A stretch of DNA of 64,000 nucleotides from Phymorhynchus buccinoides (taxonomy: Eukaryota > Mollusca > Gastropoda > Neogastropoda > Raphitomidae). The stretch lies in NCBI GenBank assembly GCA_017654935.2, contig CM065682.1, positions 33,275,932-33,339,931 of the forward strand, written 5' to 3'. Positions within the stretch are counted from its first letter, which is position 1. Each line of letters opens with the position of its first letter. The notes beneath the pieces are model-generated. The model had not been told where the DNA came from and searched no databases. It saw only the letters and a list, made by a program, of their open reading frames with translations. The position numbers were made by a program, and so were the translations under genes. Of the stretch, positions 61,795 to 64,000 are shown piece after piece.

Positions 61795-62069
61795 CGATGG
61801 CTTAGAGTCAAAACGGACTATCTTTAGATAGTTTATTGACTTATCATTGATGTTATTGCAAAAACTAAGAACTTGCATTAAAAAAGACTGCAAATAGTAT
61901 AAAATGGGGATTATGCTTTTTTTTATTTTTCTGCAGTCTATTTTTGAAACAAATTATTCGTTTTTACAGGGATGTATAGTACTATACATCCCTGGTTATT
62001 ACAATAATTATGTTCAATAATACGTCAATGGACTATCTAAAGATAGTCCGTTTTGACTCCAAGCCATCG
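61795..62069. mobile_element. TIR MITE, 275 bp
   Basis: CGATGGCTTAGAGTCAAAAC / GGACTATCTTTAGATAGT mirrored by ACTATCTAAAGATAGTCC / GTTTTGACTCCAAGCCATCG. A central hairpin AGGGATGTATAGT / ACTATACATCCCT lies at 61,968-61,993. No frame. Confidence 0.88.
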
Positions 62070-62945
62070 AATTCCTACTTTGCTTTCGTTTCCTGATGAT
62101 CATTCTGTTTATATTAATTACTACCTCACGCTTGTCTGAAGGAGATTGAAAAACTCGACCATTTATACTTCAAAGCCACTCTAAAGGTACTCTAAGCAGT
62201 TAACTGCAGAGAATGGTTTCCAGAAAGAACCGCAGTGATACGACTTCATCAAGAACGTAATGCAATATGGCGCCCGCTTTCCTTCGGTGTCTCCCATTTG
62301 TCGGCTGCTGTGGTCCACGATCCCGACATAGTTATTTCCCTTGAGAATCTCGGGGACTGCGCTAGTTTGCAGACGTTGGCATGAAAGAAACCAGTTTGCT
62401 TGGCTTTAGAGGTTTCAGTTGTCTCTACTTCTAAGAAAATGCGAAGCCGCTGAGATACGGTTGGGATCGATGTACATTTCTGCGTTTCTTGGGGGTTTAC
62501 TTCATTGATTTTTTTCCCAACAATTTTTCTCCCCCCAAAAACATTCTAGGGCTTTGAATGCGTTTGATATGGCAGATGACAAAAAGAAGACCCCTTTGAT
62601 GTTTTAACTACATGTAGTTTCTTTCTGATAAGATGTGCAATTTTTGTGTGTGCTTTGGAATCAGTTGCTTTCTTTAACTCTGAGCATGTTATAAACTTAA
62701 TTCATATCCAAGTCATTTGCCTTTTCGCCTTGTGAATGTTTCGCTCACCTGCATGGTAGGCTTGTCATAATCATGAGTGTGTCTTAGACAGTTAACACGG
62801 GTAGTAAAATGTAGATTAGAATAAACTGCCGATCGTATTGGCAGGGGGAGGGGTCCCCACGTATGAAACACGTATATACACAACATATACATCAAATACG
62901 CACACACGCAAGACACAGATAGGCAGACAGACAGACAGAGAGAGA
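62070..62945. other. Unique-looking intergenic segment
   Basis: 62,240-62,420 has higher GC and an ATG in good context (CAATATGGCGCCC at about 62,264) opening a 26-codon frame. This might be a first exon or promoter-proximal region of a next gene, but no donor or downstream exon can be shown. Confidence 0.3.
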
Positions 62946-62947
62946 CC

Positions 62948-62948
<1 letters not shown>

Positions 62949-63032
<84 letters not shown>
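62949..63032. repeat. CA microsatellite
   Basis: (CA)n, preceded by (CAGA)n and GAGAGA. Confidence 0.97.
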
Positions 63033-63034
<2 letters not shown>

Positions 63035-63916
63035 CTTTCCAAGCAACCTACCCAGAAGCTACCCCTTTCAATCATGAGATTACTTGCAAACTGTGTTGAG
63101 ATCTTTCAGCCTGTGGACTGTCCTTTTCCATTAGAGACAAATACTCCAGACAATATCAGGGAGCAAAATCACCGTTCCCGCCACTAATGATAAAAGGTAT
63201 TTATCTTCTTCTGAATACAATTTGTTGTCAGTGTTGTCATCTTCTTCTTTTGTAGCATATGTTTTTATTGACTGCTGTACTGGATTTATACAGACAGAGT
63301 CAAGAGGATAAATAGGAAAGCACACGTTTTTAAATGACGACGGCCATGATGATAATGATGAAGATGAAGAAGATGACGATGATGAAGATGATGGTGGTGG
63401 TGATGGTGATGGCTGTGTTGGCGGCGGTTGTGACGACGATAGTAATTATGTTGATGATGACGACGACAATGACGAGTATGACAATAATGATGACGACGAC
63501 TGCGTGGCCTTGTTGATTATACGACCTTCGGGATAATGACGCCAACGAGGACTGTGATGTCTGTGAAAACGAGGATGACTGACATGATGATGTCTATGAC
63601 GATGAGACGACAGCATTGAATACATGGTATTCTTTCGAACACACTACAAAGATTAAAACCGGCGCAAAGTATTGGCGTCTTTTGAACATAGCTCAAACAC
63701 TAGGAAGAAGAAAGGGAAGAAGGGGGAGGAGGAGGAGAAAAAGAAGAAGAAGAAGAACGAGGAAGAGGAGCAGGAGGAGGAGAAGAAGAAAGGATGCGCA
63801 TGTTATGCTGGGGTTCAGGGAAATAATTATTAGACTGATAAGATAAAAGAGCGAATGAATTGTGTGCGCCACAAAGGGAGAGAAGGGGGGGGGGGGTGTA
63901 GATGCATATGAACTAA

Positions 63917-63920
<4 letters not shown>
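63033..63920. repeat. Intergenic with GAT- and GAA/GGA-rich repeats
   Basis: GATGAAGATGA-type sequence 63,343-63,510 and GAAGAAGGGGGAGGAGG-type sequence 63,700-63,795; both give spurious charged or Met-rich frames. No gene. Confidence 0.7.

Positions 63921-63973
<53 letters not shown>
63921..63973. repeat. GA microsatellite
   Basis: (GA)n near the window end. Confidence 0.95.
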
Positions 63974-63975
<2 letters not shown>

Positions 63976-64000
63976 AACACAATATGTTTTTTGTAAAGGC

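Overview
The window looks like nuclear DNA of a marine invertebrate, most likely a gastropod mollusc (inference). GC-rich exons sit in AT-rich introns with GT..AG junctions. The rest is dense in microsatellites, minisatellites, tRNA-derived SINEs, foldback MITEs and one LINE remnant. I see no prokaryotic gene structure.

1-37,868: the 3' half of one + strand gene, recognised as a ZZEF1 orthologue by its two adjacent, complete ZZ zinc fingers and the long helical and beta-rich C-terminal region that follows. I placed 28 exons by splice sites and phase (about 1,265 codons), ending at a TAA at 37,866-37,868. Every junction keeps frame except 25,096 to 26,738, which is off by one base. The first exon continues from upstream of the window.

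The most unusual property of this gene is that at more than half of its exons the exon/intron boundary has been copied into the neighbouring intron. The copies range from near-identical minisatellites (130-, 110-, 145-, 48-, 59- and 43-bp units) to old, diverged pairs. In three arrays the copied exon piece lies between splice-site-like dinucleotides, has a length divisible by three and has matching phases, so it could in principle be spliced in without a frameshift. The introns also hold a set of piggyBac-like MITEs (TTAA targets), Tigger/pogo-like MITEs (TA targets), hAT-like MITEs and foldbacks.

37,869-64,000: 3' flank without a second gene I can support. It contains a 4-kb minisatellite with a 33-bp unit, several foldback or TIR elements present in two copies, three clear nested insertions (55,128-56,124; 51,815-52,430; 59,951-60,362), a full-length tRNA-type SINE, a 66-base poly-G run and very long CA/GA/CT tracts. 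Most long open frames in this half are by-products of these repeats.
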